DNA from: Sphingobium sp. JS3065
GTDB lineage: Bacteria > Pseudomonadota > Alphaproteobacteria > Sphingomonadales > Sphingomonadaceae
Direction: 5' to 3'
Length of the DNA: 64,000 nucleotides
Assembly: GCF_026427355.1 (NCBI RefSeq)
Contig: NZ_CP102664.1
Location: forward strand, 1,364,001 to 1,428,000
Part shown: positions 34,713 to 45,847 of the stretch, piece by piece
Position numbering within the stretch: position 1 is the first letter of the stretch
Layout of the letters: each line of letters begins with the position of its first letter
Made by a program: the position numbers and the translations under genes
The notes under the pieces: model-generated
Told to the model about the DNA's origin: nothing
What the model saw: only the letters and a program-made list of their open reading frames with translations
Database searches by the model: none

Positions 34713-34896
34713 GTTCATCTTCTCCTCTGCGCCTGGGGGAAAGGCGGCCTTTGCTTGACGCCGATTAGGGGTCGGCGCGTGAATAACGTTTGAACGACCT
34801 ATATGCACCAGTTAACCGCCTGTCAGCCCCCAGGAAACAATCTGGCGCGCCATTCCTGCAACTCATGCCCCCCCGCGCACGTGCGCGATGCGTGAC

Positions 34897-34938
34897 ATTA
34901 TTGTTTCGCTCCGCTAGTGCAGGGCGACCAACAATAAT
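34897..34938. promoter_or_regulatory. Inverted repeat in the gyrA upstream region
   Basis: ATTATTGTT at 34897-34905 and its exact complement AACAATAAT at 34930-34938 are separated by 24 bases. The right arm ends 20 bases before the gyrA start codon, so the element overlaps the probable promoter or leader. It could be a protein-binding site or an mRNA stem. Confidence 0.5.
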
Positions 34939-34958
34939 CATCCAAAAAGAGAATCGCA

Positions 34959-37639
<2,681 letters not shown>

Positions 37640-37643
<4 letters not shown>

Positions 37644-37987
37644 CCGAACTTTTCGCCTACAAGATCCTGACCAAGGATCAATATGACCAACTCAAGGCCG
37701 ACGGCGCGTTCAAGGGCGCGCCCGTCGACCTTGCGGACGGCTATATCCACATGTCCACCCGCCAGCAGGCCGCCGAAACCGCCGCCAGACATTTCGCGGG
37801 CCAGGACAATCTGGTGATGGTGATGGTCGACCTCGCCCCCTTCGGCGAGGCAGTGAAATGGGAGGAGTCACGCGGCGGCGCCCTCTTCCCGCACCTCTAT
37901 GGCGATCTTCCGCTGAGCGCAGTGGCAGGCAAGGTCGTCCTGCGCCTGGACGAACAGGGCAAGCATCTCTTCCCGGCGGGCTTCTAG
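37640..37987 (+). CDS. DUF952 family protein
   Basis: A 115-residue cytoplasmic protein starting at a GTG that overlaps the gyrA stop (GTGA), so it is translationally coupled to gyrA. The signature YKILTKDQYDQL, DGYIHMSTRQQAAETAARHF and the end FPHLYGDLPLSAV are diagnostic of DUF952. This family has a small alpha/beta fold related to ADP-ribosyl-type enzymes by some reports, but its function is unknown. Its link to gyrA is a positional observation only. Confidence 0.92.
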
Positions 37988-38026
37988 CCTTCGCCGCCCG
38001 CGCGCGAGCCGAGCACCTCCCCCAAA

Positions 38027-38204
38027 CGTCATGCCAGCGAAGGCTGGCATCTCAGGCGAAGGCGCGCCACATTAGGGCATCACGCGGGGCGGCTACACCT
38101 ACATCATGACCATCCGGCTCATTGAAGAGAGTAACCCCGAGTGGCGCGATATTTCCGACCTAATTCGATGATCGCCTGAGACCCCAGCCTTCGCTGGGGT
38201 GACG
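38027..38204. repeat. Palindromic intergenic repeat, family B (arms split by ~100 bp)
   Basis: The left arm CGTCATGCCAGCGAAGGCTG with GCATCTCAGGCG and the right arm CGCCTGAGACCCCAGCC with TTCGCTGGGGTGACG are the two ends of the same element found intact at 53745-53825 and 62850-62928. Here they are separated by unrelated sequence that contains a 21-codon frame (38106-38171) with no support. It lies between the DUF952 gene and the convergent glycosyltransferase. Confidence 0.75.
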
Positions 38205-38231
38205 AAAAGGAAGCATGCAGGGAGCAGCCAG

Positions 38232-39356
38232 CTACCGCAGCCCCACCCGTTCCATCCGCACCACCTTCCCCTTGCTTACCCAATAATCAAACCCACCCCA
38301 CCTGATCCGGCGCGAACAAACCGCCGCCACCTGCATCCCCAGATGCACCCAGCACACCGCAAACGGCGCAACCACATCCCACCAGAGCGACCGCCCCGCC
38401 GCCCGCACCTGCTCCGGCTCCAGCACGCCCGCCAAAATCCGCCGCCGCGCCAACACCCGCCCGACCGCCGCCGCATAACCAACAGCCACAGCCCAAAGCC
38501 CACCCCAACCCAAAGCCCAGACCCACCCCAAAGCTTGGCAACCCAGCACCAGCGTCGCGACCGCCCACATCCCCGCACTATTGGTCACGATATGCCGATA
38601 CTGCCGCACCCCGAACCCAAAGGCCCCCCGCGCCTCCAGCGGACAAGCCACCAGCAAATCCCGCACCGGCCGCAACCGCAGCTTCGCCCGCCACCCGGCG
38701 AGGCCAATCGCCATATCATCCGACAACCGCCCCGCCAGCGCCGCATCCAGGTCCAGCCGCTCCGCCACCTCCCGGCTCAGGGCCATCGCCCCGCCCCAGG
38801 GCATGGTCGCGCTCGCCGCACGCGGCAAGGTCGCCAACTGCATCTCCACCGCCCCGACCAGCGCCGCACCCACCCGCGCCTCCGGCAACAACAGCCGGTA
38901 ACCGGTCACGATATCCGCCTTCCCCCGTACCAGCGGAAAGAGCAGCCGCCCCACCAGCCGCGCCGGGGGCAGAATATCCGCGTCCACGAAAACCAGCCAC
39001 CGATCCTCCGGCCGCAAAGCCCGCAAAGCCACCCGCAATTTATGAACCTTCTGCCCCTCATCCACGGCAACGCCCGCGCGGACGATCTGCACCCAATCCC
39101 CCTCCCGCGCCGCCAGAGCCTCCGCCGCCGCGCAACCGCCACTCGAAGCAATCACCAGCCGGAACCGCGCCGTCTGCACCTTCAACCGCGCAATCAATTC
39201 CGCCCCGCCGTCCCAATCGTCCCGCACAGACAGCAGCACGACCACGCCCTCCGGCGCTTCTTCCTTCCGGTCGACAGGCAGATGCCGCCAATAATTCAGC
39301 ACGCCCAACAGGCTCAGCCCCTGCAACAGCATCCACAGCGCAAAAGCGAAACTCAT
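38232..39356 (-). CDS. Membrane glycosyltransferase family 2/21 (ceramide glucosyltransferase/HpnI-like)
   Basis: 374 residues from the ATG at 39356. An N-terminal membrane helix (MSFAFALWMLLQGLSLLGVL) is followed by a GT-A domain with VVVLLSVRDDWDG, the metal-binding DAD at 125-127 (VFVDADILPP), the acceptor/catalytic RLSDDMAIG at about 211-218 and RQYRH at 251-255, where related enzymes have (Q/R)xxRW. Two C-terminal membrane helices follow. This arrangement is that of GT21 ceramide glucosyltransferases and the hopanoid enzyme HpnI. Sphingomonads carry glycosphingolipids in place of LPS, so a glycolipid role is plausible but unproven. It is divergent from the acyltransferase gene. Confidence 0.85.
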   Translation of the reverse strand: MSFAFALWMLLQGLSLLGVLNYWRHLPVDRKEEAPEGVVVLLSVRDDWDGGAELIARLKVQTARFRLVIASSGGCAAAEALAAREGDWVQIVRAGVAVDEGQKVHKLRVALRALRPEDRWLVFVDADILPPARLVGRLLFPLVRGKADIVTGYRLLLPEARVGAALVGAVEMQLATLPRAASATMPWGGAMALSREVAERLDLDAALAGRLSDDMAIGLAGWRAKLRLRPVRDLLVACPLEARGAFGFGVRQYRHIVTNSAGMWAVATLVLGCQALGWVWALGWGGLWAVAVGYAAAVGRVLARRRILAGVLEPEQVRAAGRSLWWDVVAPFAVCWVHLGMQVAAVCSRRIRWGGFDYWVSKGKVVRMERVGLR

Positions 39357-39407
39357 TGCAAACCCAAGCCCTTTACCGCCCCGACCGCTGCTGTATGACG
39401 GCAGGCG

Positions 39408-40283
39408 ATGCTCTCCAACCCCTTTCTCTTCACCCTCCTCCGCCTCCTCCCCGCGTCCCTCGCATCCTGGCTGGGCGGCTGGCTGTCCGCGAACGTCGCG
39501 CGCAAGCAGATGAAATTGCGCGATCAACGCGCCCGCGCCAACCTCGCCATCCTCCGCCCAGATCTCGACCGGGCCGACAGCGAAGCCCTCCTCACCCGCC
39601 GCTGGTTCAACCTCGGCCGCACCATGGCCGAACTCACCAACATCGACCGGCTGATCGAAAACGACCATATCGGCGTGGAGGACGCGGCAGGCTATCAGAA
39701 GGTGCTCGACGGCCCCGGCCCGCTGATCGCGCTGGCGGTCCATCTCGGCAATTGGGACTTGCTCGCCGCCCATATCAAGGCGTCCACGGACCGCCCCGGC
39801 CTGGGCGTCTACGACCCGCCGGAAAACCCGCAGCAGGCGGCGCAGCTCAAGCGCGCCCGCTCCAGCTATATGGGGGAAGCGATCACCGGGGACGGCGCGG
39901 CCCGCGCCATCCTGAAACACCTCACCACCAAGGACCGCGCCACCCTCTATATATTGCTGGACGAGCGCCGCGACCGCCAGGTCTGGTTCCCCCGCTTCGG
40001 CCGCGCCCTGCCGCCCTCAGGCAACCTGTCCGTCGCCCTGCGCCTTGCCCGGAAAGTCGGCGCGAAATTCCTGCCCTTCTACATGATCCGCACCCAGGGG
40101 CCCCATTTCCGCGTCCACTGGCACGCGCCCCTGGACCCGGCGACCCTGACGGATGACCAGATCATGGATCAGGTCGACGCCTTCCTCGGCAAAGCCTGCA
40201 TCGACCACGCCGACCAATGGCTCGCCCTCCACGACATGGACTTGACCACCCCACCCCCTCCGTTCGTGCCGAGTAGAGGCTGA
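39408..40283 (+). CDS. LpxL/HtrB-like lysophospholipid acyltransferase family protein
   Basis: A 291-residue membrane-associated acyltransferase. A hydrophobic N-terminus (NPFLFTLLRLLPASLASWLGG) precedes the catalytic H-x4-D motif HLGNWD (His112, Asp117), with GDGAARAILKHL, YILLDERRDRQVWFPRFGR and GAKFLPFYMIR as later conserved blocks. LpxL-type enzymes add a secondary acyl chain to lipid A, but sphingomonads are generally described as lacking typical LPS, so the acceptor may be another glycolipid. The last ~10 residues (PPPFVPSRG) are encoded by a dispersed repeat that supplies the stop codon. Confidence 0.88.
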   Translation: MLSNPFLFTLLRLLPASLASWLGGWLSANVARKQMKLRDQRARANLAILRPDLDRADSEALLTRRWFNLGRTMAELTNIDRLIENDHIGVEDAAGYQKVLDGPGPLIALAVHLGNWDLLAAHIKASTDRPGLGVYDPPENPQQAAQLKRARSSYMGEAITGDGAARAILKHLTTKDRATLYILLDERRDRQVWFPRFGRALPPSGNLSVALRLARKVGAKFLPFYMIRTQGPHFRVHWHAPLDPATLTDDQIMDQVDAFLGKACIDHADQWLALHDMDLTTPPPPFVPSRG

Positions 40284-40309
40284 GCCTGCCGAAGCCTCGT
40301 ATCGAAGCA
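40261..40309. repeat. Dispersed short repeat overlapping the acyltransferase stop
   Basis: CGTTCGTGCCGAGTAGAGGC followed by TGAGCCTGCCGAAGCCTCG resembles the short interspersed element (CTTCGACAGGCTCAG...CGAACGG type) common in sphingomonad genomes. It forms a GAGGC/GCCTC hairpin. Only one copy of this type was seen in the window, so the assignment rests on general familiarity. Confidence 0.5.
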
Positions 40310-40357
40310 CATGGAACAACAGTTCTCACGCACCCCAACACCCGCTAAAGCCCCCCA

Positions 40358-40999
40358 ATGTCCCGACTCGCCATAAAAATCTGCGGCCTCTCCACACCGG
40401 AAACAGTGGGCGCCGCCATGCGCGCGGACGCGACACATCTGGGCTTCGTACACTTCCCCAAAAGCCCCCGCCATATAGAGGCGGACCAGTTGCGCGCCCT
40501 CACGGCCCCGGTCCCCTCGCATATCCATCGGGTCGCCGTGCTGGTCGACCCCACCGACGAAATCCTGACCGAACTCACCGCCACGGACGCCCTCACCGCC
40601 CTCCAGCTCCATGGCAAGGAAACCCCTGAACGGGTGGCCATCATCCGGCAGCGCTTCGGCCTAAGCGTCTGGAAAGCCATCCCGGTCAAAACCCGCGCCG
40701 ATATAGATGCCGCCAGGGCCTATGCGGGCGCCGCCGATCTCCTGCTCTTCGACGCGAAGACTCCGGACGGCGCGGCGCTGCCCGGCGGCATGGGCCTGCG
40801 CTTCGACTGGACGCTGCTGCGCGGCGTCCCCATATCCGTCCCCTGGGGCCTGTCGGGCGGCCTGGGCATCGACAATGTGGCCGAAGCCATCCGCATCACC
40901 GGCGCCCCGCTGGTCGATGTTTCGTCCGGCGTCGAAAGCGCGCCGGGCATCAAGAGTGTGGACAAGATCATGGCCTTCTGCAATGCGGCATCCTCATGA
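40358..40999 (+). CDS. trpF: Phosphoribosylanthranilate isomerase
   Basis: A 213-residue (beta/alpha)8 barrel enzyme of tryptophan synthesis. KICGLSTPET at 7-16 carries the catalytic Cys. LGFVHFPKSPRH, VGVL-type VAVLVDP, LQLHGKETPE, LLFDAKTPDG and PWGLSGGLGIDNV with the catalytic Asp region and phosphate loop are all present, ending with DVSSGVESAPGIKSVDKI. It converts phosphoribosylanthranilate to the ribulose compound used by TrpC. trpB and trpA follow on the same strand. Confidence 0.97.
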   Translation: MSRLAIKICGLSTPETVGAAMRADATHLGFVHFPKSPRHIEADQLRALTAPVPSHIHRVAVLVDPTDEILTELTATDALTALQLHGKETPERVAIIRQRFGLSVWKAIPVKTRADIDAARAYAGAADLLLFDAKTPDGAALPGGMGLRFDWTLLRGVPISVPWGLSGGLGIDNVAEAIRITGAPLVDVSSGVESAPGIKSVDKIMAFCNAASS

Positions 41000-41026
41000 G
41001 GCGGCTAACCAGCACACGATGGCGTT

Positions 41027-41055
41027 GATCACTTGCTTGCACCCAAGAAGTGATC
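41027..41055 (+). promoter_or_regulatory. Hairpin between trpF and trpB
   Basis: GATCACTT (41027-41034) pairs exactly with AAGTGATC (41048-41055); after one bulged G, CTTG pairs with CAAG around a CACC loop, giving a 12-bp stem. No T run follows. It would trap the purine-rich stretch in front of a possible TTG start at 41060, which supports the ATG at 41081 as the real trpB start. It may affect mRNA processing between the two genes. Confidence 0.5.
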
Positions 41056-41080
41056 CCATTTGCCTGACGAGATTGATCCG

Positions 41081-42334
41081 ATGACCGACACCCCCACCCT
41101 GCTTGGCGCCCTGCCCAACAGCCTGCGCTCCCAGCCCGACGCTTCCGGCCATTTCGGCTCCTTCGGCGGCCGCTATGTCGCCGAAACGCTGATGCCGCTG
41201 ATCCTCGAACTGGAAAAAGTCTATAAGGAAGCCCGGCAAGACCCGGCCTTTGACGCCGAGTTCAGTGAATTGCTGCGTTCCTATGTCGGCCGCCCCAACC
41301 CGCTTTATTATGCGCAGCGCCTGACCGAAGCCCTGCGCGCCGAAGCGGAACCGGGCAAGGGCGCGAAAATCTACCTGAAGCGCGAGGAACTGAACCACAC
41401 CGGCGCGCACAAGATCAACAATTGCATCGGCCAGGCCCTGCTCGCCCGCCGCATGGGCAAGAAGAAGGTGATCGCCGAAACCGGCGCGGGCCAGCATGGC
41501 GTCGCCACCGCGACCGTCGCCGCCCTGTTCGGCATGGAATGCAAGATTTTCATGGGCGCGAAGGATGTGGAGCGGCAGAAGCCCAACGTCTTCCGCATGA
41601 AGCTGCTGGGTGCGGAAGTGATCCCGGTCGTCTCCGGTTCCCAGACGCTGAAGGACGCGATGAACGACGCCCTGCGCCACTGGGTGTCGAACGTCCACGA
41701 CACTTTCTACATCATCGGCACGGCGGCAGGCCCGCACCCCTATCCGGAACTGGTCCGCGACTTCCAGTCGATCATCGGCAGGGAAGCCCGCGAACAGATA
41801 TTGGAACTGGAAGGCCGCCTGCCCGACATGCTGATCGCGCCGGTCGGCGGCGGCTCCAACGCCATCGGCCTGTTCCATCCGTTCCTGGATGACGCCGACG
41901 TCAAGATGATCGGCGTCGAAGCGGCGGGCGAAGGCCTGTCGGGCAAGCATGCCGCTTCGCTGGCAGGCGGCAAGTCCGGCATCCTGCACGGCAACCGCAC
42001 CTATCTCCTCCAGGACGAGGACGGCCAGATCACCGAGGCGCACAGCATTTCGGCGGGCCTCGACTATCCCGGCATCGGTCCCGAACATAGCTGGCTGCAC
42101 GAAATCGGCCGAGTTGACTATATGCCGATCACCGACGATGAAGCGCTCGCCAGCTTCCAGAAACTCTCCGCGCTGGAGGGGATCATCCCCGCCCTGGAAT
42201 CCGCCCACGCGGTCGCGTCGGCGGAAAAGGTGGCGCCCACGCTGGACGCGGACCAGATCATCATCGTCAACCTCTCCGGCCGCGGCGACAAGGATATCTT
42301 CACCGTGGCGAGCGCATTGGGAGTGGAGATATGA
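41081..42334 (+). CDS. trpB: Tryptophan synthase beta chain
   Basis: 417 residues from the ATG at 41081; a TTG 7 codons upstream is an alternative. PLP lysine in HTGAHKINN (Lys111), ETGAGQHG with the catalytic Glu region, the [13 protein letters not shown] phosphate-binding loop, and the sodium-site and COMM-domain segments are intact. It condenses indole with serine to tryptophan and forms an alpha2-beta2 complex with TrpA. Its stop overlaps the trpA start by ATGA, so the two subunits are translationally coupled. Confidence 0.97.
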   Translation: MTDTPTLLGALPNSLRSQPDASGHFGSFGGRYVAETLMPLILELEKVYKEARQDPAFDAEFSELLRSYVGRPNPLYYAQRLTEALRAEAEPGKGAKIYLKREELNHTGAHKINNCIGQALLARRMGKKKVIAETGAGQHGVATATVAALFGMECKIFMGAKDVERQKPNVFRMKLLGAEVIPVVSGSQTLKDAMNDALRHWVSNVHDTFYIIGTAAGPHPYPELVRDFQSIIGREAREQILELEGRLPDMLIAPVGGGSNAIGLFHPFLDDADVKMIGVEAAGEGLSGKHAASLAGGKSGILHGNRTYLLQDEDGQITEAHSISAGLDYPGIGPEHSWLHEIGRVDYMPITDDEALASFQKLSALEGIIPALESAHAVASAEKVAPTLDADQIIIVNLSGRGDKDIFTVASALGVEI

Positions 42335-43161
42335 CCGCCGACCGCCTCGCCACCCGCTTCGCCGCCTGCAAAAAGGCAGGCCGCGCCGCCCTCATCACCT
42401 TCGTGACGGCGGGCGACCCGACAGCGGCCGACACCCCCGCGATCCTCGACGCCCTGGTGGAGGGCGGCGCCGACATCATCGAACTGGGCATGCCCTTCAC
42501 CGATCCGATGGCGGACGGCCCCGCCATCGAACTCGCCAACCTGCGCAGCCTCGGCTCCGGCACCAAGACGAAGGACATCTTCGCCCTCGCCGCCGCCTTC
42601 CGCGCCCGGCACCCTGACACGCCGCTGGTCCTGATGGGCTACGCCAACCCGATGCTCGCGCGCGGCCCCGACTGGTTCGCCGACCAGTGCAAGGCCGCAG
42701 GCGTCGACGGCGTCATCTGCGTCGACGTGCCCCCGGAGGAAGACGCCGAAATCGGCCCCGCCCTGCGCGCAGCAGGCATCCACCTGATCCGCCTCGCCAC
42801 GCCGACCACCGACGCGGCCCGCCTGCCCGCCGTGCTGAACGGCGCCAGCGGCTTCCTCTACCATGTCGCCGTCGCAGGCATCACCGGCAAGCAGCAGGCC
42901 GCGCAAGCCGCCGTCGAACTGGCCGTCGCAAAGCTCAAGGCCGCCACCGACCTGCCCATCGCGGTCGGCTTCGGCGTCCGCTCCGCCGATCAGGCCGCCG
43001 CCATCGGCCGCGTCGCCGACGGCGTGGTGGTGGGTTCCGCCATCGTCGACATCGTCGGCTCGCACGGCAACGCCGCCGCGCCCTTCGTCAAGGATTTCGT
43101 CGCCGCCCTGCGCGACGCCCTGAACGCCAACAGCCCCCATTTCCGGGAGACCGCAGCATGA
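42331..43161 (+). CDS. trpA: Tryptophan synthase alpha chain
   Basis: A 276-residue barrel enzyme. The two catalytic acids are visible: Glu51 in [11 protein letters not shown] and Asp62 in [15 protein letters not shown] near the start, [34 protein letters not shown] and [10 protein letters not shown] complete the family pattern. It cleaves indole-3-glycerol phosphate to indole. It overlaps both trpB (ATGA at its start) and accD (ATGA at its end), so three genes are read as one tight unit. Confidence 0.97.
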   Translation: MTADRLATRFAACKKAGRAALITFVTAGDPTAADTPAILDALVEGGADIIELGMPFTDPMADGPAIELANLRSLGSGTKTKDIFALAAAFRARHPDTPLVLMGYANPMLARGPDWFADQCKAAGVDGVICVDVPPEEDAEIGPALRAAGIHLIRLATPTTDAARLPAVLNGASGFLYHVAVAGITGKQQAAQAAVELAVAKLKAATDLPIAVGFGVRSADQAAAIGRVADGVVVGSAIVDIVGSHGNAAAPFVKDFVAALRDALNANSPHFRETAA

Positions 43162-44009
43162 GCTGGATCAACCGCGTCCGCAACGCGCTGCCTTTCATGG
43201 CGAAGAAGGAAACGACAGCAGAAACGCTGTGGCACAAATGCCCCGCCTGCGCGGAGATGATCTTCATCAAGGAATGGGAAGACAATCTCTCGGTCTGCCC
43301 CCGCTGCGACCATCACGGCCGCATCGGCCCGTCGGAGCGGTTCGAACATATACTCGACGCCGGTTTCATCCTGCTCCCCACCCCGCATGTGCAGGAAGAC
43401 CCGCTCAAATTCCGCGATTCCAAACGCTATCCCGACCGCATAAAGGCCGCCCGCACCGCCACCGGAGATCAGGACGCGCTCATCAACGCCCGCGGCGCGA
43501 TCGATGACGTGCCGCTGGTCATGGGCGTGCAGAATTTCGCCTATATGGGCGGCTCCATGGGCATGGGCGTCGGCGCCGCCTTCATCCAGGGCGTCAACGA
43601 AGCCATCGCCCATAAATGCCCCTATGTGATCTTCACCGCAGCCGGCGGCGCCCGCATGCAGGAGGGTATCCTCTCCCTCATGCAGATGCCCCGCTCCACC
43701 GTCGCGATCCGCAAACTCCACGCGGCGGGCCTGCCCTATATCGTCGTCCTGACCGATCCGACGACGGGCGGCGTCACCGCCAGCTACGCCATGCTGGGCG
43801 ACATCCAGATCGCCGAGCCCAACGCCCTCATCGGCTTCGCGGGCCAGCGCGTCATCGAAAGCACGATTCGCGAAAAATTGCCGGAGGGCTTCCAGCGCGC
43901 CGAATATCTGCTGGAACATGGCATGCTCGACATGGTGGTCCACCGCAGCGACCTGCGCGACACGCTCGCCAGGGTGATCGGCTACCTCACCCCCCGCGCC
44001 GCCGCGTAA
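43158..44009 (+). CDS. accD: Acetyl-CoA carboxylase carboxyltransferase subunit beta
   Basis: A 283-residue carboxyltransferase subunit. The N-terminal zinc ribbon has Cys28, Cys31, Cys47 and Cys50 (CPAC...CPRC). The crotonase-like core shows [38 protein letters not shown] and [16 protein letters not shown]. With AccA it moves the carboxyl group from biotin to acetyl-CoA, the first step of fatty-acid synthesis. The ATG overlaps the trpA stop. The trpBA-accD-folC order is common in alphaproteobacteria. Confidence 0.97.
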   Translation: MSWINRVRNALPFMAKKETTAETLWHKCPACAEMIFIKEWEDNLSVCPRCDHHGRIGPSERFEHILDAGFILLPTPHVQEDPLKFRDSKRYPDRIKAARTATGDQDALINARGAIDDVPLVMGVQNFAYMGGSMGMGVGAAFIQGVNEAIAHKCPYVIFTAAGGARMQEGILSLMQMPRSTVAIRKLHAAGLPYIVVLTDPTTGGVTASYAMLGDIQIAEPNALIGFAGQRVIESTIREKLPEGFQRAEYLLEHGMLDMVVHRSDLRDTLARVIGYLTPRAAA

Positions 44010-44015
44010 AAAGCC

Positions 44016-45338
44016 ATGCCCGACCATGCAGTCTCCGACGATCCGGGCGTCCAGGCCCAGCTAGACCGCCTCGCCACGCTGTCGCCGGGCGCCGACATGC
44101 TGGGCCTGGAGCGCATCACCTCGCTCCTCGACCGCCTGGGCAACCCGCACCGCGCCCTCCCGCCGGTCTTCCACGTCGCGGGCACCAACGGCAAGGGGTC
44201 GACCTGCGCCTTCCTGCGCGCCGCGCTGGAGGCGGACGGCAAGAGCGTCCACGTCTTCACCTCCCCCCATCTCGTCCGCTTCAACGAACGCATCCGCCTG
44301 GGCGGCACGCTCATCTCCGACCAGGCCCTCGCCACCTATCTCTCCCGCGTCCTCGACGTGGCGGAGGGGATCGGGGCCAGCTTCTTCGAAGTCACCACCG
44401 CCGCCGCCTTCCTCGCCTTTTCGGAACATCCCGCCGACGCCTGCATCGTCGAAGTGGGCCTGGGCGGCCGCCTGGACGCGACCAACATCATCGAAAAGCC
44501 GGTCATCTGCGGCATCGCCCAACTCGGCCTGGACCATCAAAGCTTCCTCGGCAACACGCTGAAGGACATCGCCGCCGAAAAGGCCGGCATCGCCAAGCCC
44601 GGCGCGCCGCTGGTCACGCAACGCTATGCCGACGCCCTTTTCCCCGTGATGCTGGACGCCGCGGCCCGCAACCGCACCCAATGGTTCGCCATGGGCGAAA
44701 GCTGGGACGCCGCCGCCTATCGCGACCGCCTCCATTATCGCGACGACCAGGGCCATATCGACGCTCCGCTGCCCCGCCTGCCCGGCGCGCACCAGATACA
44801 GAACGCCGCGCTCGCCTTCGCCATGCTGCGCCATCAGAACGTCGTCCCCGTCAGCGAAGCCGCGCTGAAGGCCGCGCCCCTCTGGGCGCACTGGCCCGCC
44901 CGGCTGCAACGGCTCGACCACGGTCCGCTCCTCGCCCCGCTGCCCGACGGCACGGAAGCCTGGCTGGACGGCGGCCATAATGCCGGAGCGGGCGAAGCGA
45001 TCGCCGCCTTCTTCACCAGCGAACGGCTGGACGGGCAAAAGCTGGACCTCATCATCGGCATGCTGTCAAACAAGGATCTGGACGCCTTCCTGGTCCCCTT
45101 CGCAGGCCGCATCGCCCATATCCATGTCGTGCCGGTCCCCGGACACGACCATCACCCGCCGGAGCGATTCGCCGCCATCGCCGATCTGTGGGGCATCCCC
45201 TGCACCGCCCATGAAGGGCCGCAGCAGGCCATCGCCGCCGTCGCGGCCCATCCCAATCCCGCGCCCCGGCTGCTGATCGCAGGCTCCCTCTACCTCGCCG
45301 GAGAGATTTTGCGACTGAACGGTCAATTTCCCGACTGA
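44016..45338 (+). CDS. folC: Folylpolyglutamate synthase / dihydrofolate synthase
   Basis: A 440-residue ATP-dependent ligase of the Mur ligase fold. P-loop GTNGKGST at 56-63, then TSPHLVRFNERIRL, DACIVEVGLGGRLDATNII, GLDHQSFLGNTL and KAGIAKPGAP, all diagnostic. It adds glutamate to dihydropteroate and folates. It begins 6 bases after the accD stop, without an obvious strong ribosome site, so it is probably translated by re-initiation. Confidence 0.96.
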   Translation: MPDHAVSDDPGVQAQLDRLATLSPGADMLGLERITSLLDRLGNPHRALPPVFHVAGTNGKGSTCAFLRAALEADGKSVHVFTSPHLVRFNERIRLGGTLISDQALATYLSRVLDVAEGIGASFFEVTTAAAFLAFSEHPADACIVEVGLGGRLDATNIIEKPVICGIAQLGLDHQSFLGNTLKDIAAEKAGIAKPGAPLVTQRYADALFPVMLDAAARNRTQWFAMGESWDAAAYRDRLHYRDDQGHIDAPLPRLPGAHQIQNAALAFAMLRHQNVVPVSEAALKAAPLWAHWPARLQRLDHGPLLAPLPDGTEAWLDGGHNAGAGEAIAAFFTSERLDGQKLDLIIGMLSNKDLDAFLVPFAGRIAHIHVVPVPGHDHHPPERFAAIADLWGIPCTAHEGPQQAIAAVAAHPNPAPRLLIAGSLYLAGEILRLNGQFPD

Positions 45339-45406
45339 ATTTTCTTGCGATTGACTCGCAATAGCGTACCTTGACCTTCCAACGACAAGGCAGAAGGTAC
45401 GAACGC

Positions 45407-45847
45407 ATGGCGCATGGAGAGTCCACCTCCCTCGATCAGCCCCGGCCGCTTCCCGGCGGCTATGGCAACCGGCTGTTCCTCTATGTCATGCGCCGCATGG
45501 CGACGGCGGGGGTCAACGACGCCCATGCCGCCAACGCGATGCTGGGCGCGTTCGGCCGCAGTTATCGCCGCCCGCTGGTGCTGATGCGCGCCATGATGCT
45601 GGAACTCGCCCGCACCTCCAGCCGCAAGATATTGATCGCCCCCTGCTGCTGTTCCCGCATGACATCGGACGAAGCGCTGATGATGCAGGCGGTCGGCGGC
45701 GCCCTGCGCAGCCCGCGCACCGCCTATGACGATGTTGCGGCCCTGCTGGGCAACGACCATGCGCTGGGCGCGCTCACCTGCCTGCAAGCCGTCGCCCAGG
45801 CCCATAACGACCTGGGCCGCCCGCTGGATCTCTACGCGGCGGGCTGA
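45407..45847 (+). CDS. DUF6628 family protein
   Basis: 146 residues from the ATG at 45407 (AAGG 9 bases before it). The core (FLYVMRRMATAGVNDAHAAN, LGAFGRSYRRPLVLMRAMM, APCCCSRMTSDE, AHNDLGRPLDLYAAG) matches DUF6628, a family I associate with sphingomonads. The triple Cys (CCC) followed by Arg-Met-Thr is notable and could bind metal, but no function is known. Its 3' end overlaps that of the convergent permease gene by 16 bases. Confidence 0.82.
   Translation: MAHGESTSLDQPRPLPGGYGNRLFLYVMRRMATAGVNDAHAANAMLGAFGRSYRRPLVLMRAMMLELARTSSRKILIAPCCCSRMTSDEALMMQAVGGALRSPRTAYDDVAALLGNDHALGALTCLQAVAQAHNDLGRPLDLYAAG

Noticed and set aside
33159..34793. Plus-strand open frame of 544 codons
   Set aside because: Antisense shadow of the two repeat-protein genes, rich in Arg/Gly/His without motifs.
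38106..38171. A 21-codon frame MTIRLIEESNPEWRDISDLI within the split repeat B
   Set aside because: It looks like the start of an acetyltransferase-type protein but stops at once and has no ribosome site; probably a scrap.
39357..39920. Extension of the glycosyltransferase frame upstream to 39920
   Set aside because: This part lies antisense to the acyltransferase gene and reads as non-protein; the membrane helix start at 39356 fits the family.
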